Shown piece by piece: positions 16,583 to 24,574 of a stretch of 39,755 bases of DNA. The notes below the pieces were generated by a model. That model made no database searches and was not told the origin of the DNA. It worked only from the letters and a program-made list of their open reading frames with translations. The stretch's first letter is position 1. Each line of letters starts with the position of its first letter. The stretch lies in the NCBI GenBank assembly GCA_002372815.1, contig DFIR01000100.1:1-39755 (forward strand). The letters run 5' to 3'. The translations under genes and the position numbers were made by a program. The DNA comes from Lachnospiraceae bacterium UBA3692. Lineage in GTDB: Bacteria > Bacillota > Clostridia > Lachnospirales > Lachnospiraceae.

Positions 16583-18955
16583 TCAGTTCTCCAACCCATC
16601 CGTCTCTATGATGAATCGGACGGTTCCCTTCTGTTCCGGAAGGATCCCCGAAAAGTTCTGATAGCTTCTGTCGGCGTTGCGCAGGGCCTTCAGGCGCCGC
16701 AGGACCTCCGCCAGGTCTTCGCCGGCAAGTCTGCCGAGCTTCTGAACGCCTTCGCGGTCGAATTCGTCAATGCCCTCAGAGAAAGCCTTGAGTCCTTCCG
16801 TGATGGTGCCGTAGCCGCCGGTCAGGGAGCTGCCCGCCTTGGAGAATTCCCGCATGCCGGTGCCAAGCTGTGAAGCGCCGGAGGCGAGAGCTGAGACGCC
16901 TTCCCCGTAAGCAGCCAGGCCTTCGTTCAAGGCGCTGCTGCCTTCCGAGAGCTGCCGGACGGCGGACTGCAGTGCGCCGAGACCAGCCTGCAGCTGCTGC
17001 AGCTGCCCGGCGGTCGAGCCCATATTAGCAGCAAAGGCCTGCAGCGTCTGAAGCTGAACGTCCATATCCTGCAGGCAGGCCTGCAGGTCTGTCAGATCGA
17101 CCTGCGTCTCCGGGACAGAGAAGGTGCGGATCACCTCCGTGTCCATCGCCTGCCGGATCTTCTCCGCTGTCTGTTCGTGGAGTTCCTTCAGAGATGCTGC
17201 CTCTGTGCTGAGATCGACTGCCTCGCGGGCTGCAGCCTCGATCCCGGAGATCTCCTCCTCGGAGAGCGCCTCCGCGCCTTCCTCCGCGCGTCTCGCTGAG
17301 ACTTCCTCCGCCGCCTTCCGGGCGGCGGCACCTGCCTGTTCCCCGGCCTGTGCAGCCATCTCCCCGGCAAAGGCGTCCTCGTCAAATGCTTCCAGTTCCT
17401 GCACGGCCGCCTCTGTGTCGGCGATGCCCTGTTCCACAGCCTGCCGGTAGGTTTCCGCCTCCTGCGCGAAGCCCGCCAGCTCGCCGATCTGCGCCTGCAG
17501 CGCCGGCAGGTGCGTGCCGGAAAGGGCCTGCACATCCGCCGCGAGACCTGCCGCCGCAGCGCCGAGCGCCTGTGTCCGGGCAGCGTTCTCTTCATTCGCA
17601 GGATCCAGGGCGGAGAGATCCATCTCCGATAGCTGTCCGTTCAGCAGCGCGAGCGCATCGCTGAGCCCCTGTGCACCTTCTCGCAGCTGCTGTCCGTTTT
17701 CGTCGAGGGCTGCGAGTCCCTGTTTCATCGCGTCGACGCCGTCCCCGATCTCCGAGGCGGCGCGCACATACTTTTTCAGATAGCTGCCGAAGGTACCCGC
17801 ACCGTCATATAGTTCTGAGGCGGCCTCCGCCAGCTTGCCGGAGGCGTCCCGGAATTCTCCCATCTCCTCCGTGAGGTCGTCGGCGTCCTCCAGGTCCTCG
17901 TCCTCGAGGTCCGCGAAGAGGCCGGGCGTGATCACGGTCGCCGTGAAGGGCAGTGAAAATCCCTCCGCGTGTGCCCGCACCTCTACATATGCAGGAATGT
18001 CGACTTCCTCCGTCACCTCGTAATGTGCGAGATCCAGTGCCTCCTCAACTCCCGGAAAAGCATACCCGATGACCGCCGTCTCACCTCCGATCTCCGCGAT
18101 CTTACCGTTCTCGGCCGTGATGTCTGTGAAGATGTCCCCGTCCAGGACCACGGCGCTCATGACAGAGAAGGGCACGATGGTATCGTATGTCCTGCCGTCC
18201 GCTTCCTCCGTCACGCCGGTCCGGTTCCGGTAGTCGAAGCGGATCCGCACGTCGCCGGTCACACCGGGCATCTCCTCCGGCTTCTTCTCCTCACCGTCGA
18301 GATAGTAGCGGACGCGCACTTCGACGGGCAGTTCCGCATCGCTCTTCCCCTCATAGCGGAGGATCTGTCCTCTGTCCTGCCAGAGGATCGTCTCCCCGTC
18401 CTCTCGGTAAAACTCTTCGTCCCCCTCTGTATTTGCGATCCCGTAGAGGGACGTCCGGTCGCGCAGGAGCCTGCCTGCGAAGGGACCTGCCTGGGGGTCC
18501 TCCTGAGGGTCCGCCTGTGTCTGCGCCTGCGGACCTGCCTGGGGGTCCGTCCCGCTGTCCTCAGTCTCCTGCTCCCCCGCCGGGCGGCTGAGCTCCACCT
18601 CGACGGTCTTCTCATAAGGCTTCCCGGAGGCGTCGGCTCTGACGGTCACCGTCTCTTTTTTCTCCGCCGGGACCGCCTGCTCCGCCGAAGGGCTGTACAG
18701 TCCCTGCGCCATGGACGGACCGCCCGCCGGCGTATGATCTTCCGCCTCTCCGCTCCAGGCAGGTGCCGCCGTCTCCTGTCCGGAAGCCGTCTCTCCGGAA
18801 GCCGCCTCCCCGGCAGTCCCCGCGGGATCCCCCGCGCCGCGATTCTGATCTGTGCTGCCAGCGCACCCTGTCAGGGATGCGATCCCAAGCGTGCCTGCCA
18901 GCAGCACCGCGAACAGTCTGTAACCGGCCGAAGGGCCGCGCTTCTTTCTTCTCAT
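16583..18955 (-). CDS. Heptad-repeat (XXXLXXG) lipoprotein linked to ABC exporter 3
   Basis: A 790-residue secreted protein with a lipoprotein signal (Arg/Lys start, hydrophobic stretch, lipobox LTGC near residue 31), then an Ala/Gly/Glu-rich linker to about 165 containing DPQAGPQ-type repeats, a folded domain to about 365, and a long helical region rich in x-x-x-Leu-x-x-Gly heptads such as LREGAQGLSDAL and LSEGSSALNEGLAAYGEG. Such heptads occur in YhgE/Pip-type and exporter-associated proteins of Firmicutes. No C-terminal membrane span is seen. I start at 18955, just after the permease stop, with GGAG seven bases upstream; the Met at 18973 is an alternative. As third gene of the exporter operon it may be an extracellular adaptor; this is inference. 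Confidence 0.8.
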   Translation of the reverse strand: MRRKKRGPSAGYRLFAVLLAGTLGIASLTGCAGSTDQNRGAGDPAGTAGEAASGETASGQETAAPAWSGEAEDHTPAGGPSMAQGLYSPSAEQAVPAEKKETVTVRADASGKPYEKTVEVELSRPAGEQETEDSGTDPQAGPQAQTQADPQEDPQAGPFAGRLLRDRTSLYGIANTEGDEEFYREDGETILWQDRGQILRYEGKSDAELPVEVRVRYYLDGEEKKPEEMPGVTGDVRIRFDYRNRTGVTEEADGRTYDTIVPFSVMSAVVLDGDIFTDITAENGKIAEIGGETAVIGYAFPGVEEALDLAHYEVTEEVDIPAYVEVRAHAEGFSLPFTATVITPGLFADLEDEDLEDADDLTEEMGEFRDASGKLAEAASELYDGAGTFGSYLKKYVRAASEIGDGVDAMKQGLAALDENGQQLREGAQGLSDALALLNGQLSEMDLSALDPANEENAARTQALGAAAAGLAADVQALSGTHLPALQAQIGELAGFAQEAETYRQAVEQGIADTEAAVQELEAFDEDAFAGEMAAQAGEQAGAAARKAAEEVSARRAEEGAEALSEEEISGIEAAAREAVDLSTEAASLKELHEQTAEKIRQAMDTEVIRTFSVPETQVDLTDLQACLQDMDVQLQTLQAFAANMGSTAGQLQQLQAGLGALQSAVRQLSEGSSALNEGLAAYGEGVSALASGASQLGTGMREFSKAGSSLTGGYGTITEGLKAFSEGIDEFDREGVQKLGRLAGEDLAEVLRRLKALRNADRSYQNFSGILPEQKGTVRFIIETDGLEN

Positions 18956-18962
18956 CGTCTCC

Positions 18963-21299
18963 TCACTCCGCATTCTTCAGTGCCTCATCCATCGGCACAC
19001 TGCAGATCTTCCTGTATTCGAGCAGCGCCACCACCGCGTAGGCACCGATCCCCAGCGCCGGGATGATCACGCAGATCTTCGGGTCCAGATAGAACGGGAT
19101 CCAGCCGTTCATCTCCGTCGTCATCATCCATTTCAGGATCCTTTGCATGGCCGCTGTCAGCGGCGGCAGCGTCACGATCATCCCGAGGACCGCCACGATC
19201 GTCGTCGGCCGGATGTAGAGGCCGCTGATCTCGCGGTTTTCGTAGCCGAGGATCTTGGCCATGGAGATGGACTCGGCGTTTTTCTCGATAATGATCTTTG
19301 AGAGCAGATAGATCAGCACAAAGAAGACAACGACGGCAAAAAAGTCCACCATCCACATCATCTTCCCCATCGAGACGTCCAGCTGCCGGCTGATCTTCGT
19401 GGCGCTCTCCAGGTCGATGACCGTGCCGATATACCGGCTGTCGATGTCCGTGACCGGCGTGTCCGCCAGATATCCGGAGAAGTACTCCTCTCCCAGGTCC
19501 AGCGTCCGGTTGAGGGCCTTCTGCTCCAGAAAGACCGCCGGCGCGACCTCATAGTCGTAGATGCCGGCCACCGTGAATGTATAGGCGCCGTCCTCGTAGA
19601 TCTCCTCCAGTGTGATCTCGTCCCCGGCCGACGTGTCGTACTTGTCCGCATAGGCGCTGGAGACCAGGACCAGCGTCTTTCCTTCCGAAGAAGCGGGCAC
19701 GCCCTCCACATAGCGGCTGTCCTGTGCGACGCCGTAGAGGAGGATCTCCTCTTCTTTCGTCCCGTTCTGCGCGGGGCGCCGCAAAGTGTACGCGCTGAAC
19801 TTCTCCGCCGTCTCATTCTCTGTCGCGATCGCCTCCGAGTACTCCATCATCTTCAGGAAGCTCCGCAGCCTGTGCGTGTCGTCCATCACATCGAAGGGCA
19901 CCTTCAGGATGTACTGATATCTGCAGAGCAGCCTGTCGGTGACCGTCTCCTGGTAGTGCTGCAGCACAGAAGGCAGCATCATCCCGAACATCAGGAGAAA
20001 ATTCGCGAACAGGATCCCGACGAACAGGACCAGATAGTTCGGCAGATTCTGCAGGATCACGCGCGTCCGGAACCTGCTGAGGAAAGGGATCGCCGCCGGG
20101 AGCCGGATGACGCCGCCCTGTTTCTTCCGTCCCAGATCCCGCCGGAGGAACCGGAGCGGTGTCAGCCGCAGCCGCCTCTCCAGAAGCAGGAAGGTGATGG
20201 CGGCCATCAGGCAGACCGGGATGACCGTCGTCTTGAAGAACGCCTCCCCGTTGAAGAGCGTCACATAGGTCGGCAGGCTGTAGCTGTTGTAGTACATCCA
20301 GGCGCACAGGTCCTTGAGCAGCGTGTAGCCCAGGATGTTGCCGGCCAGAGCGCCGGCCAGGGTGATCAGCACCGGCATCGCCATGTAATGGCGCACCAGT
20401 TCCGCTCTCGTGTAGCCCATGGCCCGCAAAGTGCCGATCACGGAGGCCTCCTCCGTGATGGTATTGCTGATCGTGACGCCGATGACGAAGGCCAGGATGA
20501 CGATCATGATGTAGAGCAGGACTTCGATCATCACCTTGTCACCGCCCATGTCCTCGCCGGTGAACCGGATGGCCTGGTTCGCGTACCGCGGGATGAAGTC
20601 CTCCAGTTCCCCCGCGGCTCCGCAGACCTTCAGCAGGTCCTCCGCCATGTCCCGCTCCTGCGCCTCGTCTGCCGGCGGCGACTCGTACTTCCACGCGTAA
20701 CTGTACCGGATCTCCCTGCCCGCCGCCTGCTCCCATCCTTCCGGGGTCATGACGCCCACGCCGAACCGGACTGAATCAAACATGGAATCGTTGTTATCCG
20801 AAAAAAGCGTGCTGTAATCCGACAGCGCCACCAGCCCCGTCACCTCCAGCCGGGTCCCGTCCGCCAGCAAGATCGTGTCGCCGACCGCGATGCCGTTGTT
20901 GCGGGCGAAGAGCCGGTCGACGGCCGTTTCACCGGCAGCCGCAGGCATCCGCCCTTCCATGAGATCGGCCAGATCCACCTCCGACCGCTCCCGGAACAGG
21001 CGCAAGGTGCTCCCGTTCTCCATCTTCCGGTCCGCGTAATAATTCTCGAAGATCTGCACGCCGGCATTCCCGATCTTCTTCCTCTGGGCGCGGTTCATCT
21101 CCTCCCGAAAGGCGAAGTTTCCGTCCTCGATATTGAACTTCTCAAAGCTCTCGTTGTAGGCGGTGATCATGCTGCTGTCCGCCACCAGGAATCCGGATAC
21201 GAACCCGATGGTCAGCGTCAGCAGCAGGAAGATCGCCAGATATTTGCCCGTCTCCTCCCGCAGTTCTCTCGGGAAGCGCCTGTGAAGCGGATTGTGCAT
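18963..21299 (-). CDS. MacB/FtsX-type ABC transporter permease 3
   Basis: A 778-residue FtsX-family permease. The order is an N-terminal membrane segment with FLLLTLTIGFVSGFLV, an outer domain, three segments after VMIEVLLYIMIVILAFVIGV, one near the middle (YLVLFVGILFANFLLMFGM), a second outer domain, and three at the C-terminus ending in a cytoplasmic tail. The loops VIGTLRAMGYTRAEL and SMAKILGYENREISGL are the paired coupling helices. I start at 21299 (MHNPLHRRFPREL), which matches homologue style; the longer frame carries a low-quality 54-residue leader. The ribosome site is weak. It lies between its ATPase (gap 55 bases) and the heptad lipoprotein. Confidence 0.93.
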   Translation of the reverse strand: MHNPLHRRFPRELREETGKYLAIFLLLTLTIGFVSGFLVADSSMITAYNESFEKFNIEDGNFAFREEMNRAQRKKIGNAGVQIFENYYADRKMENGSTLRLFRERSEVDLADLMEGRMPAAAGETAVDRLFARNNGIAVGDTILLADGTRLEVTGLVALSDYSTLFSDNNDSMFDSVRFGVGVMTPEGWEQAAGREIRYSYAWKYESPPADEAQERDMAEDLLKVCGAAGELEDFIPRYANQAIRFTGEDMGGDKVMIEVLLYIMIVILAFVIGVTISNTITEEASVIGTLRAMGYTRAELVRHYMAMPVLITLAGALAGNILGYTLLKDLCAWMYYNSYSLPTYVTLFNGEAFFKTTVIPVCLMAAITFLLLERRLRLTPLRFLRRDLGRKKQGGVIRLPAAIPFLSRFRTRVILQNLPNYLVLFVGILFANFLLMFGMMLPSVLQHYQETVTDRLLCRYQYILKVPFDVMDDTHRLRSFLKMMEYSEAIATENETAEKFSAYTLRRPAQNGTKEEEILLYGVAQDSRYVEGVPASSEGKTLVLVSSAYADKYDTSAGDEITLEEIYEDGAYTFTVAGIYDYEVAPAVFLEQKALNRTLDLGEEYFSGYLADTPVTDIDSRYIGTVIDLESATKISRQLDVSMGKMMWMVDFFAVVVFFVLIYLLSKIIIEKNAESISMAKILGYENREISGLYIRPTTIVAVLGMIVTLPPLTAAMQRILKWMMTTEMNGWIPFYLDPKICVIIPALGIGAYAVVALLEYRKICSVPMDEALKNAE

Positions 21300-21354
21300 G
21301 TCTGTCCCTGCTGCCTTTCTATCCTGCCGCAGCTCTCTATCCTGCCGCTGCTTC

Positions 21355-22053
21355 CTACCACTCCAGGTCCTTCGCTGGGATCCTGGAGGTGTTGCGCGTG
21401 ATGTCCCGGATGCGTCCGTCCCGGAGCCGCACCACTGTGTCCGCCATCCCGCGGATGGCATCGTTGTGCGTCACCATGAGGACGGTGCTTCCGTAGATCT
21501 GATTGACGCGCTCGATCAGCTGCAGGATGTCCTTGGAAGTCCTGTAATCCAGCGCACCGGTGGGCTCGTCGCACAGGAGAATGTCCGGGTTCTTGACCAC
21601 GGCCCTGCCGATGGCCGTCCGCTGCTGCTGTCCTCCGGAGAGCTGGTTGGGCACCTTGTTCCGGTGCTCCCAAAGTCCCAGGACCTTCAGGAGGTCGTCC
21701 ACATCCAGCGCCTCCCTGCTCAGATACGCCCCGACCTCGATGTTTTCCCGCACGGTCAGGTTCGGGATCAGGTTGTACATCTGGAAGATGTATCCGAGGT
21801 GCCTGCGCCGGTACAGCGTGAGCTGTCTCTCCTTCATGCCGGACATCTTCTCCCCGTCGATGATGATCTCCCCGCTGTCCGCAGGATCGATCCCCCCGAT
21901 GATATTCAGGAGCGTCGACTTTCCGGAGCCGGAAGGCCCCAGCAGCACCACAAATTCCCCTTTTTGTACGCCCAGGTCGATTCCGTGCAGCACCTCGACC
22001 CGGCTGTCCCCCTGCCCGTAGGCTTTATGCAGATCCTTCAATTCCAGAAACAT
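21355..22053 (-). CDS. MacB/LolD-type ABC transporter ATPase 3
   Basis: A 232-residue ATP-binding subunit, first gene of the exporter 3 operon. Walker A GPSGSGKST, Q-loop in YIFQMYNLIPNL, signature LSGGQQQRTAIGRA, Walker B ILLCDEPTGALD and H-loop MVTHN are intact. It is close in sequence to ATPase 1 of this window (for example the shared YGxGDSR-V/Q-VL start and HNxAI-x-M end), and both promoters share an operator-like element, which suggests duplication of one exporter system. Confidence 0.95.
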   Translation of the reverse strand: MFLELKDLHKAYGQGDSRVEVLHGIDLGVQKGEFVVLLGPSGSGKSTLLNIIGGIDPADSGEIIIDGEKMSGMKERQLTLYRRRHLGYIFQMYNLIPNLTVRENIEVGAYLSREALDVDDLLKVLGLWEHRNKVPNQLSGGQQQRTAIGRAVVKNPDILLCDEPTGALDYRTSKDILQLIERVNQIYGSTVLMVTHNDAIRGMADTVVRLRDGRIRDITRNTSRIPAKDLEW

Positions 22054-22115
22054 ATCTATCCTCTGCCGGTGATCACTATGATCCAGTATGGTGAATGATT
22101 GAACAAATGCTCCGT

Positions 22116-22158
22116 GTTAGTTTGTGCTAATATTAGCACCAGCGGTATCGTTTCGCAA
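22116..22158 (-). promoter_or_regulatory. Promoter and palindromic operator of ABC exporter 3
   Basis: On the minus strand, -35 TTGCGA (22153-22158) and -10 TAATAT (22130-22135) are separated by 17 bases. The -10 lies inside the perfect palindrome GTGCTAATATTAGCAC (22124-22139), extended on one side by AAACTAAC. The same half-site with the same -10 placement occurs at 5295-5310. I infer a shared dimeric repressor. Confidence 0.7.
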
Positions 22159-22201
22159 GAAAAAGTTTGGCATAATTAACCTCTGCGGGACAGCGCTTCG
22201 T

Positions 22202-22291
22202 CTCCGGCACAGCCAAGACGCCCGGAACGGAGAGAACCCCTCCGGCACAGCCATGACGCCCGGATCGGATGGTTTCCCTCCGTTCCGGGCG
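22202..22291. repeat. Direct repeat pair and long inverted repeat
   Basis: A 25-base element beginning CTCCGGCACAGCCA recurs at 22202 and 22240 (period 38, one difference). The 14-base arms CGCCCGGAACGGAG (22218-22231) and CTCCGTTCCGGGCG (22278-22291) are perfectly complementary. It lies between flavodoxin and the exporter 3 promoter and could end the flavodoxin transcript, but no U-tract follows. Confidence 0.6.
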
Positions 22292-22382
22292 CCTCTGCTG
22301 CCATGTATCCTGTTGTCCTGTCCGCCTGTCCCGCGCTTATACCGGGTTTAAACCGTGCTTATGCCGGTATCTGTGACGGCAT

Positions 22383-22805
22383 TTATGCCAGCGCGGCGCC
22401 GAGAGCCCTGCAGGCTTCAAGCGCGTCATCATCCGGCTCATTGTTGGCCATGACACTGTCCACAGCCAGATTTGCGCCTGCGTCGCGGCAGTCGTCTTCC
22501 CAGTTGCGCATCCACTCGCCGTCGCCCCAGCCGTAGGAACCGAACAGCGCGATCTTCTTTCCGGAGAGTTCCCCCTTCACGTCATCGAACATAGGCTGGA
22601 ACTCGCTCTCTTCCAGAACTTCCGCGCCCATCGCGGGGCAGCCGAAAGCGATCGCATCGTAAGAAGCGACGTCCGCCGCGCCGAATTCGGAGGCGGTCTT
22701 CAGATCGACTTCCGCGCCGGAGTTCTGCGCGCCTGCCACAACCGCGTCCGCCATGGTCTGTGTATTGCCTGTCCCGCTCCAGTAAACAACTGCTACTTTG
22801 CTCAT
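22383..22805 (-). CDS. Flavodoxin (short-chain)
   Basis: A 140-residue FMN-binding electron carrier. The phosphate-binding loop is WSGTGNTQ (10-17), and the later FGCPAMGAEVLEE and FGSYGWGDGEWM segments supply the flavin ring pocket. Flavodoxins replace ferredoxin in low-potential electron transfer, often when iron is scarce. GAAAGGAG lies five bases before the ATG. It is the last gene of a likely operon after DUF2325 and DUF3793, a grouping I associate with clostridial genomes. Its electron partners are not shown here. Confidence 0.95.
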   Translation of the reverse strand: MSKVAVVYWSGTGNTQTMADAVVAGAQNSGAEVDLKTASEFGAADVASYDAIAFGCPAMGAEVLEESEFQPMFDDVKGELSGKKIALFGSYGWGDGEWMRNWEDDCRDAGANLAVDSVMANNEPDDDALEACRALGAALA

Positions 22806-22904
22806 TTTTCTGCTCCTTTCAAGCTTGCATTCTCTATCTTCACGGCACCGGCGGTCCTTATCTCCGCGCGCGTGCCGAAAGATGCGTAATTGGGGGAACT
22901 GCTC

Positions 22905-23480
22905 TCACCCCGCTGCCCCGTTTCTTCTTGCTTCGCGCACCGCCAGCCGTGTGAGAGGCACGCCCTCCGACCAGCGCCGGCAGTAGATCCGCGTGCACCG
23001 GTCATACCTTTCAAATGTGCGGCGCGCATTCTCCGCATCGCCGTAGACCTGCCAGCAGCCGGTCAGCTTACTCTTCCTGCCCCCGTACCGGATGAATCCT
23101 CTCACATCCTCCGGCGGATAACTGAGAAACAGACCGATCTCATGCGGAAAAGCTTTTCTCCCCCGCAGCCGCCGGATCAGCTCCACCAGGCAGGCTTCCG
23201 CATTCCTTCCGGGATATCCTTCCTCTTTGAGGAGCTCCCTGGCATCCCCGTCGGCGAGATCCTTCTCCAGTCTCTCCGGCCTGTACAGATACAGCAGCAC
23301 CCGCCTGTCGCTCCACCGCAGCGGCAGGAGCCGCAGGCCTTTCGGCACGAGCCGCCGGTTCAGGTCTCTTATTTCGTCCGACAGTTCACGCCTGTCCGTG
23401 TACTCACATGTGAACAGGTTTCCTGTCTTGAGGCCCGCCAACGTCGGCGAACCGAATCTCACAAGTGTCTCGTCAGACAT
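22905..23480 (-). CDS. DUF3793 family protein
   Basis: A 191-residue soluble protein of unknown function. Features consistent with DUF3793 are an early LAGLKTGNLF, the LLPLRWSDRRVLLYLYRP strand pair, the FPHEIGLFLSYPPEDVRGFI motif and the end-region KLTGCWQVYGDAENARRTFERY. I start at 23480, with AAGGAAAGG just upstream; the longer frame overlaps DUF2325 and begins with Arg-rich non-homologous sequence. It lies 19 bases after DUF2325 and 99 bases before flavodoxin. The neighbourhood and operators suggest a metal-homeostasis link, which is inference. Confidence 0.85.
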   Translation of the reverse strand: MSDETLVRFGSPTLAGLKTGNLFTCEYTDRRELSDEIRDLNRRLVPKGLRLLPLRWSDRRVLLYLYRPERLEKDLADGDARELLKEEGYPGRNAEACLVELIRRLRGRKAFPHEIGLFLSYPPEDVRGFIRYGGRKSKLTGCWQVYGDAENARRTFERYDRCTRIYCRRWSEGVPLTRLAVREARRNGAAG

Positions 23481-23499
23481 GGTCCTTTCCTTCCCCGCG

Positions 23500-23790
23500 T
23501 CAGGCCGTCGCGAGCGTATACTTCTCAAGGATCGCTCGCAGCGCCGCCATGGAAGCTGTCTTCGAATGCTCCACCTGCGTCCCGCAGCCGCGGATCTCAT
23601 TCTGCGCATTTTTCAGGACTTTGTGTGACAGTGCCCCTGTGAAACAGATCATCAGGTCCGGCCTGCCCAACTTGTTCTTCAGGCTGCCGGACGGCTTGAT
23701 GAAGACTTTTGCTTTGCAGCTGTATTCTTTGCAGAGATCCTTGTACTGTCTCTCCATACATTCATTTCCGCCCAGAATGACGACGCTCAT
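23500..23790 (-). CDS. DUF2325 family protein
   Basis: A 96-residue protein starting MSVVILGGNECMERQY and containing DLMICFTGALSHKVLKNA and VEHSKTASMAALRAIL. This is the usual length and pattern for DUF2325, a Rossmann-like family without a settled function. The conserved cysteines (Cys11, Cys19, Cys25, Cys49 and Cys69) and the His-Ser-Lys motif could bind a metal or an Fe-S centre, but that is conjecture. First gene of the flavodoxin operon, behind a consensus promoter. Confidence 0.88.
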   Translation of the reverse strand: MSVVILGGNECMERQYKDLCKEYSCKAKVFIKPSGSLKNKLGRPDLMICFTGALSHKVLKNAQNEIRGCGTQVEHSKTASMAALRAILEKYTLATA

Positions 23791-23829
23791 GTGCGGCCTC
23801 CCTTCTCTGTAGAAATTCTGTAGAAATAA

Positions 23830-23918
23830 GTTATATAAAGCTAACCTACTTGTTTAAGAAATGCGCCGGCCCCGGCGCTTGATGGGTTAATTATAGCTAA
23901 CTCAATATTCTATGTCAA
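23830..23918 (-). promoter_or_regulatory. Consensus promoter with two metal-type operators
   Basis: On the minus strand TTGACA (23913-23918) and TATAAT (23890-23895) are 17 bases apart, a perfect sigma-A promoter. The 16-base sites GTTAGCTATAATTAAC (23886-23901), over the -10, and GTTAGCTTTATATAAC (23830-23845), in the leader, share GTTAGCT and TAAC ends. Half-sites of this type resemble DtxR/MntR-family operators. A GC-rich palindrome (23863-23878) lies between them. Confidence 0.7.
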
Positions 23919-23951
23919 CAGTATTAACGAAACTTTTTCGGGGCAGCCCGG

Positions 23952-24310
23952 CCGGGTGATGTCGTTGCTGTCGCGGTGATTTTCAAGAAATATCACCGCG
24001 ACTATAACGATATCATCCAGTATCGTTGTCGCCGCGGTGATTTCCTGGAAATATCGCCGCAGCTATAACGACATCACCCAGCATCGTTGTCGCCGCGGTG
24101 ATTTTCGAGAAATATCACCGTGCTGGTAACGACCGGCGCCGACATCGTTGTTACTGCGGTGATTTTCGAGAGATATCACCGCGCTGGTAACGACTGGCGC
24201 CGGTATCGTTGTTACCGCGGTGATTTTCGAGAGATATCACCGCGCTGGTAACGACTGGCGCCGGTATCGTTGTCGCCGCGGTGATTTTCCTCAAGAATCA
24301 CCGCCACAAC
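23952..24310. repeat. Hairpin tandem array C, exact 61-bp period, six units
   Basis: The anchor GCGGTGAT starts at 23973, 24034, 24095, 24156, 24217 and 24278, every step exactly 61 bases. Each unit is a long dyad: GTTACC plus GCGGTGAT on the left and ATCACCGC plus GGTAAC on the right (best in units 4 and 5), with paired changes in some units, for example CGTGCTGG beside TTACTGC. The array follows the aldo/keto reductase remnant and precedes the DUF2325 promoter. Confidence 0.97.
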
Positions 24311-24318
24311 AACGCACC

Positions 24319-24349
24319 AGGGGCAGCCGCGCCATGCGCGACTGCCCCT
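24319..24349 (-). terminator. Hairpin ending the redox/MazG operon
   Basis: Arms AGGGGCAG and CTGCCCCT (24319-24326 with 24342-24349) close a 15-base loop with further GC pairing. On the minus strand the following TGGTGCGTTGTTGT is only T-enriched, so termination may be weak. It lies 28 bases after the remnant's stop codon. Confidence 0.6.
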
Positions 24350-24376
24350 GCTGAGAGCTTCCATATGATCAGATGA

Positions 24377-24574
24377 TCAGGCTTCCTTCCTCTGCCCGAA
24401 CAGCTCCGCTGCCTTCGCCAGCTCTTCTCTGATCTGAATGTGCTGGGGGCAGACTTCTTCGCATTTGCCGAAGCGGATGTCCCAGGAAGCGGGGGACAGG
24501 TCCGGCTCCGCCTGCTTCAAAAGATTTGTGACCGAAGCGGGCGGATTGGCGAGGATGCCGCCCTTGAGGATCAA
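24377..24574 (-). pseudogene. Remnant of a ferredoxin-type aldo/keto reductase
   Basis: A 65-codon frame whose first half (KGGILANPPASVTNLLKQAE, then SPASWDIRF) matches the late barrel region of clostridial aldo/keto reductases, and whose second half (GKCEEVCPQHIQIREEL) matches their C-terminal Fe-S tail. In intact proteins roughly 80-100 residues separate these blocks; here they are joined in frame, so an internal deletion has occurred, and the N-terminal two thirds are missing. Only one cysteine pair of the tail remains. The frame opens with TTG overlapping the prolyl-tRNA deacylase stop codon. It may still be translated by coupling but is unlikely to be an oxidoreductase. Confidence 0.75.

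Noticed and set aside
16612..16640. GGACGGTTC resembling the REP core
   Set aside because: It lies inside the lipoprotein coding sequence (Gly-Thr-Val-Arg region) and has no flanking complementary arms.
23952..24310. Possible CRISPR array
   Set aside because: Units are contiguous and wholly similar with no unique spacers, and no cas genes are near. The other arrays fail for the same reason.
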